Positions 15,526 through 24,706 of a DNA stretch of 64,000 nucleotides are shown in pieces. Below the pieces are notes generated by a model. The model was not told the DNA's origin. It was given only the letters and a program-made list of their open reading frames with translations, and did no database searches. The stretch's first letter is position 1, and the number at the start of each line of letters is the position of its first letter. The stretch covers positions 62,001 through 126,000 of the forward strand of contig JAKAWQ010000003.1 in the NCBI GenBank assembly GCA_021816925.1. Direction: 5' to 3'. Source of the stretch: Pseudomonadota bacterium. Lineage in GTDB: Bacteria; Pseudomonadota; Alphaproteobacteria; Acetobacterales; Acetobacteraceae. The position numbers and the translations under genes are program-made.

Positions 15526-16914
15526 TCAATCGGCGCCGCCGCCGGCCGCCCAGGCGTGGCCGTGCACCAGCCCCTCGTCGTAGGCCGCTTCCTCCGCCGT
15601 TTCCGCCGCGACGCGGAACTGTGCCTGCTCCGTGCTGCCCCGGAGCGCCGTCGTCGAGGCGCGCCCGCCCGAGGCGACCATCGCCACCGCATCGAAATAG
15701 CCGACGCCCACCTCCCGCTGGTGGCGCGTCGCCGTGTAGCCGGCGGCCTCAGCGCCGAACTCCGCCTGCTGGAGCTCCGAGTAGGCGGCCATGCCGCGCT
15801 CGCGATAATTGCGCGCCAGAGTGAACATGGAGTGGTTGAGCGCATGGAAGCCAGCCAGCGTCACGAACTGGAACCGATAGCCCATCGCCGCGATATCGCG
15901 CTGGAAGGTCGCAATCCTCGCCGGGGAGAGCTTCTTCGCCCAGTTGAAGCTCGGCGAGCAGTTGTACGCCAGGAGCTTGCCCGGGAAGCGCCGGTGGATC
16001 GCCTCGGCGAACCGCTCGGCCTCGCCGAGATCGGGCTCGCTCGTCTCCCACCACAGAAGATCGGCATAGGGCGCATAGGCAAGGCTCCTTGCGATCGCGT
16101 AATCCACGCCCGTTCCCCGCCGGATGCGGAAGAAGCCCTCCGCCGTCCTCTCGGCGCTCAGGAACGGCCGGTCCCGCTCGTCGATATCGCTCGTCAGCAG
16201 CTCCGCCGAATGCGCATCGGTGCGGCAGAGGAGCACCGTCGCCACCTCCTCCACATCGGCCGCGAGCCGTGCCGCATTCAGCGTGCGGATATGCTGGGCG
16301 ATCGGCACCAGCACCTTGCCGCCGAGATGCCCGCACTTCTTCTCGCTGGCCAATTGATCCTCGAAATGGACGCCGGCAGCGCCTGCCTCGATCATCGCGC
16401 GCATCAGCTCGTAGGCATTGAGCGGCCCGCCGAACCCGGCTTCCGCATCGGCCACGATCGGCGCCATCCAATAGGTCCCGTCGTCTCCGCCCTCGCTCAC
16501 CGCGATCTGGTCGGCGCGCCGGAGCGCCGCGTTGATCCGCCGGACCACGTTCGGTACCGAATCGACCGGGTAGAGCGACTGATCCGGATACATCTCGCCG
16601 GCCGTGTTGGCGTCCGCCGCGACCTGCCAGCCCGAGAGATAGATCGCCTTCAGCCCCGCCTTCACCTGCTGCAGCGCCTGGTTGCCGGTCAGCGCGCCGA
16701 GCGTGGGCACAAAGGGCTCGGTCCGCAGCAGGTGCCGCAGCCGCGCGGCCCCCATCTCGGCCAGCGTGTGGCGGATGCGGAAGGAGCCGGCAAGCCGCGC
16801 CACGTCGTCCGCGCCGTAGTCGCGCCGGATCTCGCCCTCGTCCCTTGGCAGCCCGCCCGGCGGGCCATCGGGAGCGCATAGCGATGCCACGCGGCCGGCA
16901 AGAATTGGACCCAT
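15526..16914 (-). CDS. aceA: Isocitrate lyase
   Basis: A 462-aa isocitrate lyase, which cleaves isocitrate to succinate and glyoxylate and opens the glyoxylate shunt for growth on acetate or fatty acids. The catalytic signature K-K-C-G-H is at 192-196, preceded by the substrate-binding S-G-W (94-96) and the V-D-S-V-P segment. The ATG at 16914 follows AAGGAG at 8 nt. A strong terminator ends the transcript. The divergent neighbour is an ScfR/RamB-like regulator, the usual controller of aceA in this group, and palindromes lie between them. Malate synthase is not in the window. Confidence 0.96.
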   Translation of the reverse strand: MGPILAGRVASLCAPDGPPGGLPRDEGEIRRDYGADDVARLAGSFRIRHTLAEMGAARLRHLLRTEPFVPTLGALTGNQALQQVKAGLKAIYLSGWQVAADANTAGEMYPDQSLYPVDSVPNVVRRINAALRRADQIAVSEGGDDGTYWMAPIVADAEAGFGGPLNAYELMRAMIEAGAAGVHFEDQLASEKKCGHLGGKVLVPIAQHIRTLNAARLAADVEEVATVLLCRTDAHSAELLTSDIDERDRPFLSAERTAEGFFRIRRGTGVDYAIARSLAYAPYADLLWWETSEPDLGEAERFAEAIHRRFPGKLLAYNCSPSFNWAKKLSPARIATFQRDIAAMGYRFQFVTLAGFHALNHSMFTLARNYRERGMAAYSELQQAEFGAEAAGYTATRHQREVGVGYFDAVAMVASGGRASTTALRGSTEQAQFRVAAETAEEAAYDEGLVHGHAWAAGGGAD

Positions 16915-16930
16915 CGGACAAACTCCTTGT

Positions 16931-16956
16931 CTGATCACCGATCAGTCAATAATTGA
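16931..16956. promoter_or_regulatory. Two adjacent inverted repeats in the aceA-scfR promoter region
   Basis: CTGATC-ACC-GATCAG (16931-16945) is directly followed by TCAAT-A-ATTGA (16946-16956), both perfect. They lie 17-42 nt upstream of the aceA start, where a repressor of aceA would act. The 139-nt intergenic region carries both promoters. Binding by the divergent regulator is an inference. Confidence 0.5.
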
Positions 16957-17053
16957 CATTACGTCCGCAAACACCACCGGAAATCCGTGGCCGTCCGCGG
17001 AAACCGGTCACGTTTTTGACCGTTGCCACCCTGAATTCGTAAAGGTTGTAAAT

Positions 17054-18478
17054 ATGGCCCGAGTCCTGATCGGCCGCACCGTGCGCCGCCTCCGCACCGA
17101 GCGCGCCCTCGCCCAGCAGGCGCTCGCCGCCCGTCTCGGCATTTCGGCGAGCTATCTCAACCTGATCGAGCACGATCAGCGTGGCGTTGCCGCCACGCTC
17201 CTTATCAAGCTCGCGGAAACCCTGAAAGTGGATTTCGGCGAGCTTTCCGGCAGCGCCGAACGCCAGCGCGAGGCCTTGCTCCGAGAGGCCTTCGCCGACC
17301 CCCTCCTCGGCGCCGACGCCGTCCCCGACCAGGAGGTGGCCGAGCTTGCCGCCGCCGCGCCCAACGCCGCCCGTGCCGTGCTCGCGCTCTATCGCGCCTG
17401 GCGGGTCGCCCGCGAGGATGCAGGCGGCATTTCCCTCCCGTCCGGCCGGCGCATCGTGCTGCCGACGGAGGAGGCGCGCGACTTCTTCGATGCGCGCGCC
17501 AATCACTTTCCGGCGCTCGAATCCGCGGCTGAAGCGATCGCCGCTTCGCTGGCCGCCTCGCCGCACGAGATGAACCACGCCATCGCCGAGCGGCTTCGTC
17601 GCGCCCACGGGCTCAGCGTCACCGTCCAGCCGCTTGCCGGCTCGCTCCGGCGCTATGACCCGAGCGGGCGCAGTCTTGCCCTTTCGGAATCCCTTCCGCG
17701 TGAAAGTCGCGGCTTCCAGATGGCCTTCCAGCTCGCGCTTCTCGAAGCGCGCGAGGCGGTGGACGAGGCCGTCGCCGCCGGCAACCCTTCCTCTCCGGAA
17801 GCCGCCATGCTGATCCGCATCGGCCTCCTCAACTACACCGCCGCAGCCCTCCTCATGCCCTACGCGGCCTTCCTGGAGGGGGCTCGCGCATTTCGCCACG
17901 ACGTGATTCCGCTCGCTGCCCGCTTCGGCGTCTCGTACGAGCAGGCCTGCCAGCGACTCTCCTCCCTCCAGCGCCCAGGCACGCGCGGCATCCCCTTCTT
18001 CTTCCTTCGCGTCGATCCGGCCGGCAATGTCTCGAAGCGCTTCTCGGCTGCGGGCTTTCCCTTTCCGCGCTATGGGGGTTCCTGCCCGCGCTGGGTAGTC
18101 CACACCGCCTTTGCCCGTCCCGGCGAGATCGAAGTCCAGGTTTCGGAACTCCCCGACGGCGCCGCGTTCCTCTGCTTCGCCCGCACCGTGGACGCGCCCG
18201 CCGCCCGTTTCGGCGAGCCGCGCCCTACTCACGTCGTTGCCATGGGTTGCGACCTCACCCACGCCGCCGACGTGGTCTATGCCGACGGGCTCGACCTCGA
18301 TCGCGCCCGCGTCGGCATCGGCCTTTCCTGCCGCCTCTGCGAGCGCCCGGATTGCCGGAGCCGCGCCTTCCCCCCGCTTGAGCACCGGCTCGCGCTCGAC
18401 CCGCTCACCACCAGCGCCAGTCCCTACCGCTTCGAGCCGAAGGCGCCGTCTGTCCGCGCGCCTGTCTCCTCCAGGTAG
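17054..18478 (+). CDS. ScfR/RamB-type short-chain fatty acyl regulator
   Basis: A 474-aa regulator. Residues 1-65 are a Cro/C1-type helix-turn-helix (R-L-R-T-E-R, S-A-S-Y-L-N-L-I-E-H). The middle contains an IrrE/ImmA-like region without a convincing zinc motif, and the C-terminal third is a DUF2083-type sensory domain with a Cys-rich end (C-R-L-C-E-R-P-D-C). Relatives ScfR and RamB sense short-chain acyl-CoA or acetate and control the glyoxylate shunt. Its position divergent from aceA fits that role exactly. The 3' end overlaps the convergent GH3 gene by 55 nt. Confidence 0.88.
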   Translation: MARVLIGRTVRRLRTERALAQQALAARLGISASYLNLIEHDQRGVAATLLIKLAETLKVDFGELSGSAERQREALLREAFADPLLGADAVPDQEVAELAAAAPNAARAVLALYRAWRVAREDAGGISLPSGRRIVLPTEEARDFFDARANHFPALESAAEAIAASLAASPHEMNHAIAERLRRAHGLSVTVQPLAGSLRRYDPSGRSLALSESLPRESRGFQMAFQLALLEAREAVDEAVAAGNPSSPEAAMLIRIGLLNYTAAALLMPYAAFLEGARAFRHDVIPLAARFGVSYEQACQRLSSLQRPGTRGIPFFFLRVDPAGNVSKRFSAAGFPFPRYGGSCPRWVVHTAFARPGEIEVQVSELPDGAAFLCFARTVDAPAARFGEPRPTHVVAMGCDLTHAADVVYADGLDLDRARVGIGLSCRLCERPDCRSRAFPPLEHRLALDPLTTSASPYRFEPKAPSVRAPVSSR

Positions 18479-19977
18479 CGCAGGAGCCGCTCGAGCAGCG
18501 CCGCATCGCCGATCACGCGCGGCACCTTGTTCTGCCCGCCGAACTTTCCGCGGCTTCGCATCCAGGCCGCAAAAGTTCCGGGCCGGACCAGCAAGACAGC
18601 GGGCGGCCGCAAGCCGAACCCGCCCTTTCGGTGCGCTGCGTAATCGTCGTTCGCCCGGGCGAGCGCGACATCGAGCGCCGCCGCAAGTTGCTCCCGAACG
18701 TCGCCCGCCGCACCGGCAAGCTCGACGATGAACAAATGCCCGCTGCGCGCATCGGCTTCGTCAGGCGCGAGCGCCGCCGCCGCATAATCGGCAACCTTCC
18801 CGCCGACCGCCGCTGCCGCCTCGGCCACGCCCGCCTCGATTTCCTCGCCGATCAGATGCTCGCCCGCCACGGAAAGCGACCAGCCCACACGCCCCGTCAC
18901 CTTGAGCCGGGGCGGCGCCCGCTCCGTCAGCCTGACCGTATCGCCGAGCACGTACGACCAGAGCCCCGCATTCGTGCTGAGAACGAGCGCGTACTCGACC
19001 CCGATCTCCGCATCCTCGATCCAGCGCCGCTCAGGCGCCGGCTCACCGATCGCATCCGGGTGCACGAACTCGTAGAAGATGCCGTTGTCGAGCAGCATCC
19101 GGAGCCCTTCGCCCTCGCCCCGGTCCGCTGCCGCGATGAAGCCCTCGCTTGCCGGATAGACCTCCCGCGTCTCGGCCCGGCTCCCCGCGAGCCACTCGGC
19201 AAACGCCGCGCGATAGGGCTCGAAGCCCACGCCCCCGTGCACCACCAGCTCGAGCCCGGGGTAAATCTCTCCAAGCCGCGCCCCCGGCTGCAGCTTTCCG
19301 AGTTCCGCAAAGAACAGCAGCATCCAGCTCGGCGTGCCGGAGATACTCGTGACCCCGGCCGCGAGAGAGGCGGGCGCGAGTGCTGCGATCTTCCGCTCCC
19401 AATCCTCCACCAATGCGAGCCTGGCCTGCGGGAAGATCCGCCGCCTGGCCCAGAACGGGATCTCGGCAGCCGCAATCCCGGAAAGGTCGCCGGTACTCAC
19501 CCCCGGTGCCAGCCGCTTGAGGGCCGTGCTGCCCCCGAGCAGGAAGTTCCGGCCTTTGAGCACCCGGCTCTCCGGCCGCGCCGCCAAGTGAAACGTCAGC
19601 ACCTCGAACGCCGCCCGACGGTTCGCCCGCACCATCTCCCGGCTCACTGGGATGCGCTTGGTCGTTCCGCCCGTCGTCCCCGAGGTTTCGGCGAAATAGG
19701 GGATCAGGCCGGGCCAGCTCGCGTCCTCGAGTCTCGGGAACGGCTCTTGCCACCACTCGCGCCAGAAATCCTCCCAGCGCCGGAGCTTCACCCGCGCCTG
19801 GTACTCCGCGACGCCCCGGATCTCCGCGAAGCCGTGCGCGCGCCCGAACCGCGCGTCCTTTGCGCGCGCGAGGAGCCCCCTCAACACTGCCTCCTGCGCC
19901 GCTGCCGGGTCGAGCCGCCCAAGCCGGGACATTCTCCGCCGCGCATAGGCGCGCGCCAGAGGCGTCGCATCCAGCAT
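18424..19977 (-). CDS. GH3-family acyl-adenylating enzyme
   Basis: A 517-aa protein of the GH3 superfamily, ANL-type enzymes that adenylate a carboxylic acid and pass it to an amine; plant members conjugate auxin or jasmonate to amino acids. The ATP-binding motif S-G-T-T-G-G-T-T-K is near residue 98, and Y-P-A-S-E-G and the late Y-V-L-G-D-T loop are present. The bacterial substrate is not known. It is the last gene of a compact reverse operon (MFS, GNAT, penicillin-acylase-like, GH3), 4 nt after the amidase stop. Its 3' end overlaps the convergent regulator. Confidence 0.85.
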   Translation of the reverse strand: MLDATPLARAYARRRMSRLGRLDPAAAQEAVLRGLLARAKDARFGRAHGFAEIRGVAEYQARVKLRRWEDFWREWWQEPFPRLEDASWPGLIPYFAETSGTTGGTTKRIPVSREMVRANRRAAFEVLTFHLAARPESRVLKGRNFLLGGSTALKRLAPGVSTGDLSGIAAAEIPFWARRRIFPQARLALVEDWERKIAALAPASLAAGVTSISGTPSWMLLFFAELGKLQPGARLGEIYPGLELVVHGGVGFEPYRAAFAEWLAGSRAETREVYPASEGFIAAADRGEGEGLRMLLDNGIFYEFVHPDAIGEPAPERRWIEDAEIGVEYALVLSTNAGLWSYVLGDTVRLTERAPPRLKVTGRVGWSLSVAGEHLIGEEIEAGVAEAAAAVGGKVADYAAAALAPDEADARSGHLFIVELAGAAGDVREQLAAALDVALARANDDYAAHRKGGFGLRPPAVLLVRPGTFAAWMRSRGKFGGQNKVPRVIGDAALLERLLRYLEETGARTDGAFGSKR

Positions 19978-19981
19978 CGTC

Positions 19982-22192
19982 CTACGCCGGTCCGCTTAGG
20001 GGTTCGAACAGCGTATGGTGCGGCCAGGACCGCGCACGCTCCGGACGGAGCGGCAGCGCGATATACTCCCCCGCCCGCCAGAGCCCCGCCTGGTCGATGA
20101 AGTTGGCACTCCCGAGCCAGCCGTCCTGCCCGCCGAGCAGCACGACCCGGTTCTCGTCCGGCCCCGCAAGATCGGCCAGGAACCGGGCCGAGGCGCCGTA
20201 GCTCACCCCGTGCCGGCCGCGCACGGGCGGATGCGCCGTCTTCTGCAGCGTCTCTTTCCCGCCAGGTGCCGCCCATTCCCCGAAGCGGAACCGCCGCCCC
20301 ACGAGCGGCAGCTTCGCGAACTGGTGCTCCATCCGCATGCGGTGCGCCCCGCCCCAGGTCCGCCAGCGCGCGAGCGCCCGCGCTGCTGCCCGGAGCGCCG
20401 CGGAAAGATGCGGCGCGAACGCCGCCTCACTCATTCCCCCGATCTCCTCGGCCAAGAGGGCGCGCGCCGTCCAGATGGCCCCCGCGCCGCGAAGCCGTCC
20501 CTCCTTTTCGAGCCGACGCCCGAACACGGCCAGCATCACCTCGAAGACGAGCGCACCGGCCGATCCGGGCTCGTAGTCGCCACCCCACGCCGCCAGCGCC
20601 TGCCCCACCCCCCGCTCTGTCCGCGCCGGCCCGATTTTTTCGAGCAGCAGGTCCCTGATCGGCCCGGCACCTTCCGCCACCACGTCCTGCTGCAACGCCG
20701 CAAGTTCGGACAACCCGATCCGCCCGCTCCCGCCGAGGAGTCTCCGCATCCGCCGCAACCGGTCCGTTGTCGAGAAGAAGACCCCGACCAGCACCTCCGC
20801 CCGCTTCGGATCGTTGGCAGAGGCCACGAAGCCAGTCGCCGGATTTTCTTCCCATGGCAGATTTGCACTGCCCACAACCTCGTCCCACGCTCGGGCGGCC
20901 TGCGGCGCCAGCACCATGTCCTCGGGCGCCTCGGGTGGCCGCCGCGGCAGACGCACGGCCGTCACCTGCCCCACCCGCCCGTCGCTCCCGGCATGCACCA
21001 TGGAGAGGCCCGGCACCGCGAATGGCTCGAGCGCCGCGCGGAACGCCTCCGCGCTTTCCGCGCGCATCACCGCGAGCATCGCGCCCATTTCGTCGCTCGG
21101 CCGGTGCCCCATCCAGGAAAGCGCCAGCGGCCGCGCATCCCGGAGAAAGATGCCCCCGCTCACCACCGGCCCGAGCGCCGTTTCCTTCGCCACCAATTCG
21201 CGCACGCGGCCGCCACGCACGCGAATCACCTCACGCCGCTCGGTAACCGGCAGCCCGGACATGTCGAAAAGATCGCTGCTCGCCGCGTGGAGGTTTGTCC
21301 CCGCCCAGGCGAGATGCCGGTTCCGCCCGATCCCGATCACGGGGAACCCCGCCGGCATCAGCCCCGCGGCCGATATTTCGGGCGCGGAGAGCCCGACTGC
21401 GAGCCACACGTTGGGCAATGCGACCGAGAGATGCGGATCGGCGGCCAGGAGCGCGGACCCGCTCTGGCTCCTCGCTCCCGCCACCGCCGCCGCATTGCTG
21501 CCGTGGCGCGCGAAGCCGGCCACCGCCTCCGCCGCCCAGCTTGTCTCCTCTGCCGGGCGCCCACTGGCCACAAGCCGAGGCCAGAGTTCCCTCCAGGCGC
21601 GCTCACCCATGTTCGCCCGACTTTTCAGAAGGCGCCCCCAGAGCAGCCAGTTCACGTCCGCCGCTGCGAGCCTCGCCGCGGTGAAGAGATCGGCGAGTGT
21701 CCAGGGCTCCGGGCGGAACCCGAGCACCGTGAACTCCGGCGGCATCGTTCCGGCGCCGATCACGGCATTGACGCCGGCGAGAAACCCCTCCGCCCAGCGC
21801 CGCGTTCCGGGCGTGAGCCCGGCCATGATCGCCGGCACGGCGCGAGCGAAATCGAACGTCCGGAGCGTCCGGTCGAGCGGAACGGCGAGCGCCCCGACCA
21901 CCTCCGCAATCCTTCCCTGCGAGAGCCGGCGCAGCATTTCCATCTGCGCGAGCCTGAGATGCGCGTGCACCACGCCCACCCCGACCGCGAGATCCGCTTC
22001 GGTCTCCGCCTCGATGAAGGGGATCTGATGGGTATCCCAATGGATCACGAGAGGCCGCGCCACAGGCAGCCGCTTCGGCAGCATGGCAAGCCTAGCCGGC
22101 GTCTCCACCGCCGCCGGCCGGCCTGAGGCGAGCGCCCGCGCCAGAAGTCCGAGCGCAGTTGCCCCGCCCGCGATTTTGTCGCGCGGGTTCAT
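19982..22192 (-). CDS. Penicillin acylase family amidase (Ntn hydrolase)
   Basis: A 736-aa precursor of the penicillin acylase/AHL acylase family. Such proteins self-cleave to alpha and beta chains and use the new N-terminal Ser of the beta chain to hydrolyse amides. The cleavage site is G231-S232-N (followed by A-D-P-H-L at ~251-255), so S232 is the expected nucleophile. Unlike most relatives there is no clear signal peptide from the ATG at 22192, so it may be cytoplasmic. Its start overlaps the GNAT stop by 4 nt and GH3 follows after 4 nt. Substrates in the family include beta-lactams, acyl-homoserine lactones and N-acyl amino acids. Confidence 0.87.
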   Translation of the reverse strand: MNPRDKIAGGATALGLLARALASGRPAAVETPARLAMLPKRLPVARPLVIHWDTHQIPFIEAETEADLAVGVGVVHAHLRLAQMEMLRRLSQGRIAEVVGALAVPLDRTLRTFDFARAVPAIMAGLTPGTRRWAEGFLAGVNAVIGAGTMPPEFTVLGFRPEPWTLADLFTAARLAAADVNWLLWGRLLKSRANMGERAWRELWPRLVASGRPAEETSWAAEAVAGFARHGSNAAAVAGARSQSGSALLAADPHLSVALPNVWLAVGLSAPEISAAGLMPAGFPVIGIGRNRHLAWAGTNLHAASSDLFDMSGLPVTERREVIRVRGGRVRELVAKETALGPVVSGGIFLRDARPLALSWMGHRPSDEMGAMLAVMRAESAEAFRAALEPFAVPGLSMVHAGSDGRVGQVTAVRLPRRPPEAPEDMVLAPQAARAWDEVVGSANLPWEENPATGFVASANDPKRAEVLVGVFFSTTDRLRRMRRLLGGSGRIGLSELAALQQDVVAEGAGPIRDLLLEKIGPARTERGVGQALAAWGGDYEPGSAGALVFEVMLAVFGRRLEKEGRLRGAGAIWTARALLAEEIGGMSEAAFAPHLSAALRAAARALARWRTWGGAHRMRMEHQFAKLPLVGRRFRFGEWAAPGGKETLQKTAHPPVRGRHGVSYGASARFLADLAGPDENRVVLLGGQDGWLGSANFIDQAGLWRAGEYIALPLRPERARSWPHHTLFEPLSGPA

Positions 22193-22728
22193 CCCGGCGC
22201 GGTCGCCGGCTCCCGCCCGTCCGCATCCCCGAGTGGGCGCTGCAACAGCACCGTGTCCAGCCAGCGCCCGTGTTTCCACCCGACCGCGCGCAGCACGCCG
22301 ACCAGCCGGAACCCAGCCTGCTCGTGCAGCCGGATCGAAGCCACGTTGGCCGAATCGCCCACCACCGCGATCATCTGACGGAACCCCCGCGCCGCGCACT
22401 CCGCGACGAGCCGCTCCAGCAGCATCCGCCCGATGCCGCGCCCCATCGCATCGGGACGCACATAGACCGAGTTCTCGACCGTGTTGCCATAGGCCGGCCG
22501 CGCCCGGTACGGGCCTGCATAGGCGTAACCGGCCACCTCGGCCGCCATGTCCGCCACGAGATAGGGATACCCGCGCCGCACCATCTTGGTCAGCCGGCGC
22601 CGCATTTCTTCCTCCGTCGGCGCCTCGGTTTCGAACGAGGCCGTTCCCGTCAACACGTGATGCGCATAGATCGCGGCGATCGCCGCGATGTCCGTTTCCT
22701 CACCCGGCCGGAGCCGCACGTCGCTCAC
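22189..22728 (-). CDS. GNAT N-acetyltransferase, phosphinothricin-type
   Basis: A 179-aa acetyl-CoA-dependent N-acetyltransferase. The acetyl-CoA loop V-R-P-D-A-M-G-R-G-I-G (90-100) and the later G-D-S-A-N-V-A-S-I-R-L-H-E-Q-A-G-F block are typical of Pat/YncA-like enzymes that acetylate the amino group of phosphinothricin or methionine derivatives. It starts with GTG at 22728 inside the MFS stop (4-nt overlap) and ends inside the amidase start, so it is translationally coupled on both sides. Confidence 0.88.
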   Translation of the reverse strand: MSDVRLRPGEETDIAAIAAIYAHHVLTGTASFETEAPTEEEMRRRLTKMVRRGYPYLVADMAAEVAGYAYAGPYRARPAYGNTVENSVYVRPDAMGRGIGRMLLERLVAECAARGFRQMIAVVGDSANVASIRLHEQAGFRLVGVLRAVGWKHGRWLDTVLLQRPLGDADGREPATAPG

Positions 22729-23930
22729 GCCGGCCGGCTCGCCATTTCCGGCCGTGGAATGAACCGCTCCGTATCGATCGCCGCGGTTGCGATCGAAAGC
22801 ACCGCCCCGATCACGATGAACGTCGCCATCGAGGCGCCAAGCCCGAGCACCGGTGTGACGATCGCGATCAGATAGGGCGCGATCACGCTCACGCTCGTCA
22901 TTGCCCAGCCGATACCGATGCCCATCCCGCGCGTTTCGGCCGGGAACCGACGCGCCAGGTACATCGGCACGATGCCGAAGATGCTGTTCGGGATGAGCCC
23001 CATCAGCACGGCGCCCAGCACCATCGCCGCATGGCTCGCGTTCAGCGTGTAGAGCAGCACCGAAGGGATGGTCAGCACGAGGTAGCTCACCAGCATCGGG
23101 CGCTCGCCCACGCGGCTTGCGATCCTTCCGGCGATCGGCTTGCCGACGATCGAGGCCACCGAATAAAGCGCGATGAACGGAAAGACGCCCGCCGGGCTCA
23201 GATGCCGCACGGTGATCAGGAAGGTCGGGTAGAGAGCGAATATCGCCCAGCTCATGAAGTTGATGAAGGCCATGAAGACCCAGCCCTGGATGACGGCCGG
23301 AGTGGCGTGCAGGGCCACGCGCTTCTCTCGCTTTCCCTCGCGTGCGAGCCAGAGCGGCGATTCCTTGACGCGCCTTTGCACGAGCAGCGTGAAGAGCGCC
23401 GGCACCACGCCGAGCACCAGCATCCAGCGCCAGCCGGCCAGCGGAAAGACGATCCGGAAGGCAAGCGCGGCGACCAGGAAGCCGACCTCGAAGCCGAGCA
23501 TCATGATGCCCGAGGCCACGCCCTTCAGCTCCTCCGGCACGGTTTCCATCAGGAGCGTGGCCGAGCTGCTCCACTCGCCCCCGAAGCCGAGTCCGAAGAG
23601 GATGCGGAACACCAGGAGCGAACCGTAGCTCCATGCGAGGCCGCTCAGCCCGCAGAAGATCGAGAACCAGAGGATCGAGAGCACGAACGGCAGTTTCCGC
23701 CCGATCCGGTCCGCCGCCATGCCCCAGCCGATCGTGCCCACCACCTTCGAGAGCCCTGTCGCCGTCACCACGAAGGCGAGCGCCGGCAGCCCGACCTGGA
23801 ACACGCCCTTGAGATGCGGGATCAGGAACAAGAGCAGCGTGAAGTCGAACGCATCGAGCGCCCAGCCCGCCATCGCCGCCACCAGGATCGGCCAGTATTC
23901 GCCGAGCCTCACCACACCCACCTTTGGCAT
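22725..23930 (-). CDS. MFS transporter, metabolite:H+ symporter type
   Basis: A 401-aa protein with twelve predicted helices. The loop 2-3 motif G-x-x-A-D-R-I-G-R-K and the early A-L-D-A-F-D-F sequence resemble the aromatic-acid and sialate/metabolite:H+ symporters (AAHS/MHS groups), which usually import organic acids. The ATG at 23930, after GGGGAG, was chosen over longer frames. It is the first gene of the operon with the acetyltransferase, amidase and GH3 enzyme, so it probably imports or exports the compound they act on. Confidence 0.9.
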   Translation of the reverse strand: MPKVGVVRLGEYWPILVAAMAGWALDAFDFTLLLFLIPHLKGVFQVGLPALAFVVTATGLSKVVGTIGWGMAADRIGRKLPFVLSILWFSIFCGLSGLAWSYGSLLVFRILFGLGFGGEWSSSATLLMETVPEELKGVASGIMMLGFEVGFLVAALAFRIVFPLAGWRWMLVLGVVPALFTLLVQRRVKESPLWLAREGKREKRVALHATPAVIQGWVFMAFINFMSWAIFALYPTFLITVRHLSPAGVFPFIALYSVASIVGKPIAGRIASRVGERPMLVSYLVLTIPSVLLYTLNASHAAMVLGAVLMGLIPNSIFGIVPMYLARRFPAETRGMGIGIGWAMTSVSVIAPYLIAIVTPVLGLGASMATFIVIGAVLSIATAAIDTERFIPRPEMASRPA

Positions 23931-24088
23931 CGCCGCTCCCCCTGGCTTGACCCTGGCGTAAAGCATAATCCGCGCCCAACGCCCCGCAACCACCCCTTCC
24001 GACCGCCATTGACCCCGATCAATGCGCGGCGCGTGCCCATATTCCCATGATCCCTTCGCGCCGCCGGCCGCAGGAAGGAACACGTGCC

Positions 24089-24640
24089 ATGACCATCCCC
24101 ATCCAGATCACCTTCAAGGACACGGAACCATCGCCGGCGCTCGAGGCGCGCATCCGCGAGAAGGCGGCGCGGCTCGAACGTTTCGCCTCCCGCATCCTGC
24201 GCTGTCGCGTCACGGTCGAGTCCCCGCACCGGCATCATCATCAGGGGCGCCTCTATCGCATTCGTCTCGAGATCGTCGTGCCGCGCGGCGAGATCGTCGT
24301 CACCCGCGAGAGCCCGCAGGACCACGCGCACGAAGAGGCCGCCGTTGCGGTGCGCGACGCCTTCGATGCGGCAGCCCGCCGGCTCGAAGACCATGTCCGG
24401 AATCTGCGCGGCGAAACGAAGCATCACGAATCGCCGCTCTTGAGCGGCCGTGTCGCGCGCTTCATGGGCGATTACGGCTTCATCGAAACCGACGACGGCC
24501 AGGAGGTCTATTTCCATCGAAACAGCGTTCTCGAAGGCGCCTTCGACCGCCTCCAGGTGGGCGATGCGGTTCGCGTTGCCGTCGTCGAGGGCGAGAAGGG
24601 CTGGCAAGCCAGCGCCGTGCATCCGGCCGGCTGCTCCTGA
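24089..24640 (+). CDS. HPF/RaiA-like domain fused to a cold-shock domain
   Basis: A 183-aa two-domain protein. Residues 1-~110 resemble the S30AE fold of hibernation-promoting factors (I-Q-I-T-F-K-D-T-E-P-S, then A-V-R-D-A-F-D-A-A-A-R-R-L). Residues ~118-180 are a cold-shock OB fold with G-R-V-A-R-F-M-G-D-Y-G-F-I and E-V-Y-F-H-R-N-S. The first domain would bind the 30S subunit and the second single-stranded RNA, so a role in stalling ribosomes under stress is likely. The ATG follows AGGAAGGAA. It stands alone, divergent from the MFS operon. Confidence 0.85.
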   Translation: MTIPIQITFKDTEPSPALEARIREKAARLERFASRILRCRVTVESPHRHHHQGRLYRIRLEIVVPRGEIVVTRESPQDHAHEEAAVAVRDAFDAAARRLEDHVRNLRGETKHHESPLLSGRVARFMGDYGFIETDDGQEVYFHRNSVLEGAFDRLQVGDAVRVAVVEGEKGWQASAVHPAGCS

Positions 24641-24706
24641 GCGGCGCCCCCGAAGGTCCCCGCGAGGTGCCGATCACGGCATGCTTGCCACGCGCGGGAG
24701 GTTGGG

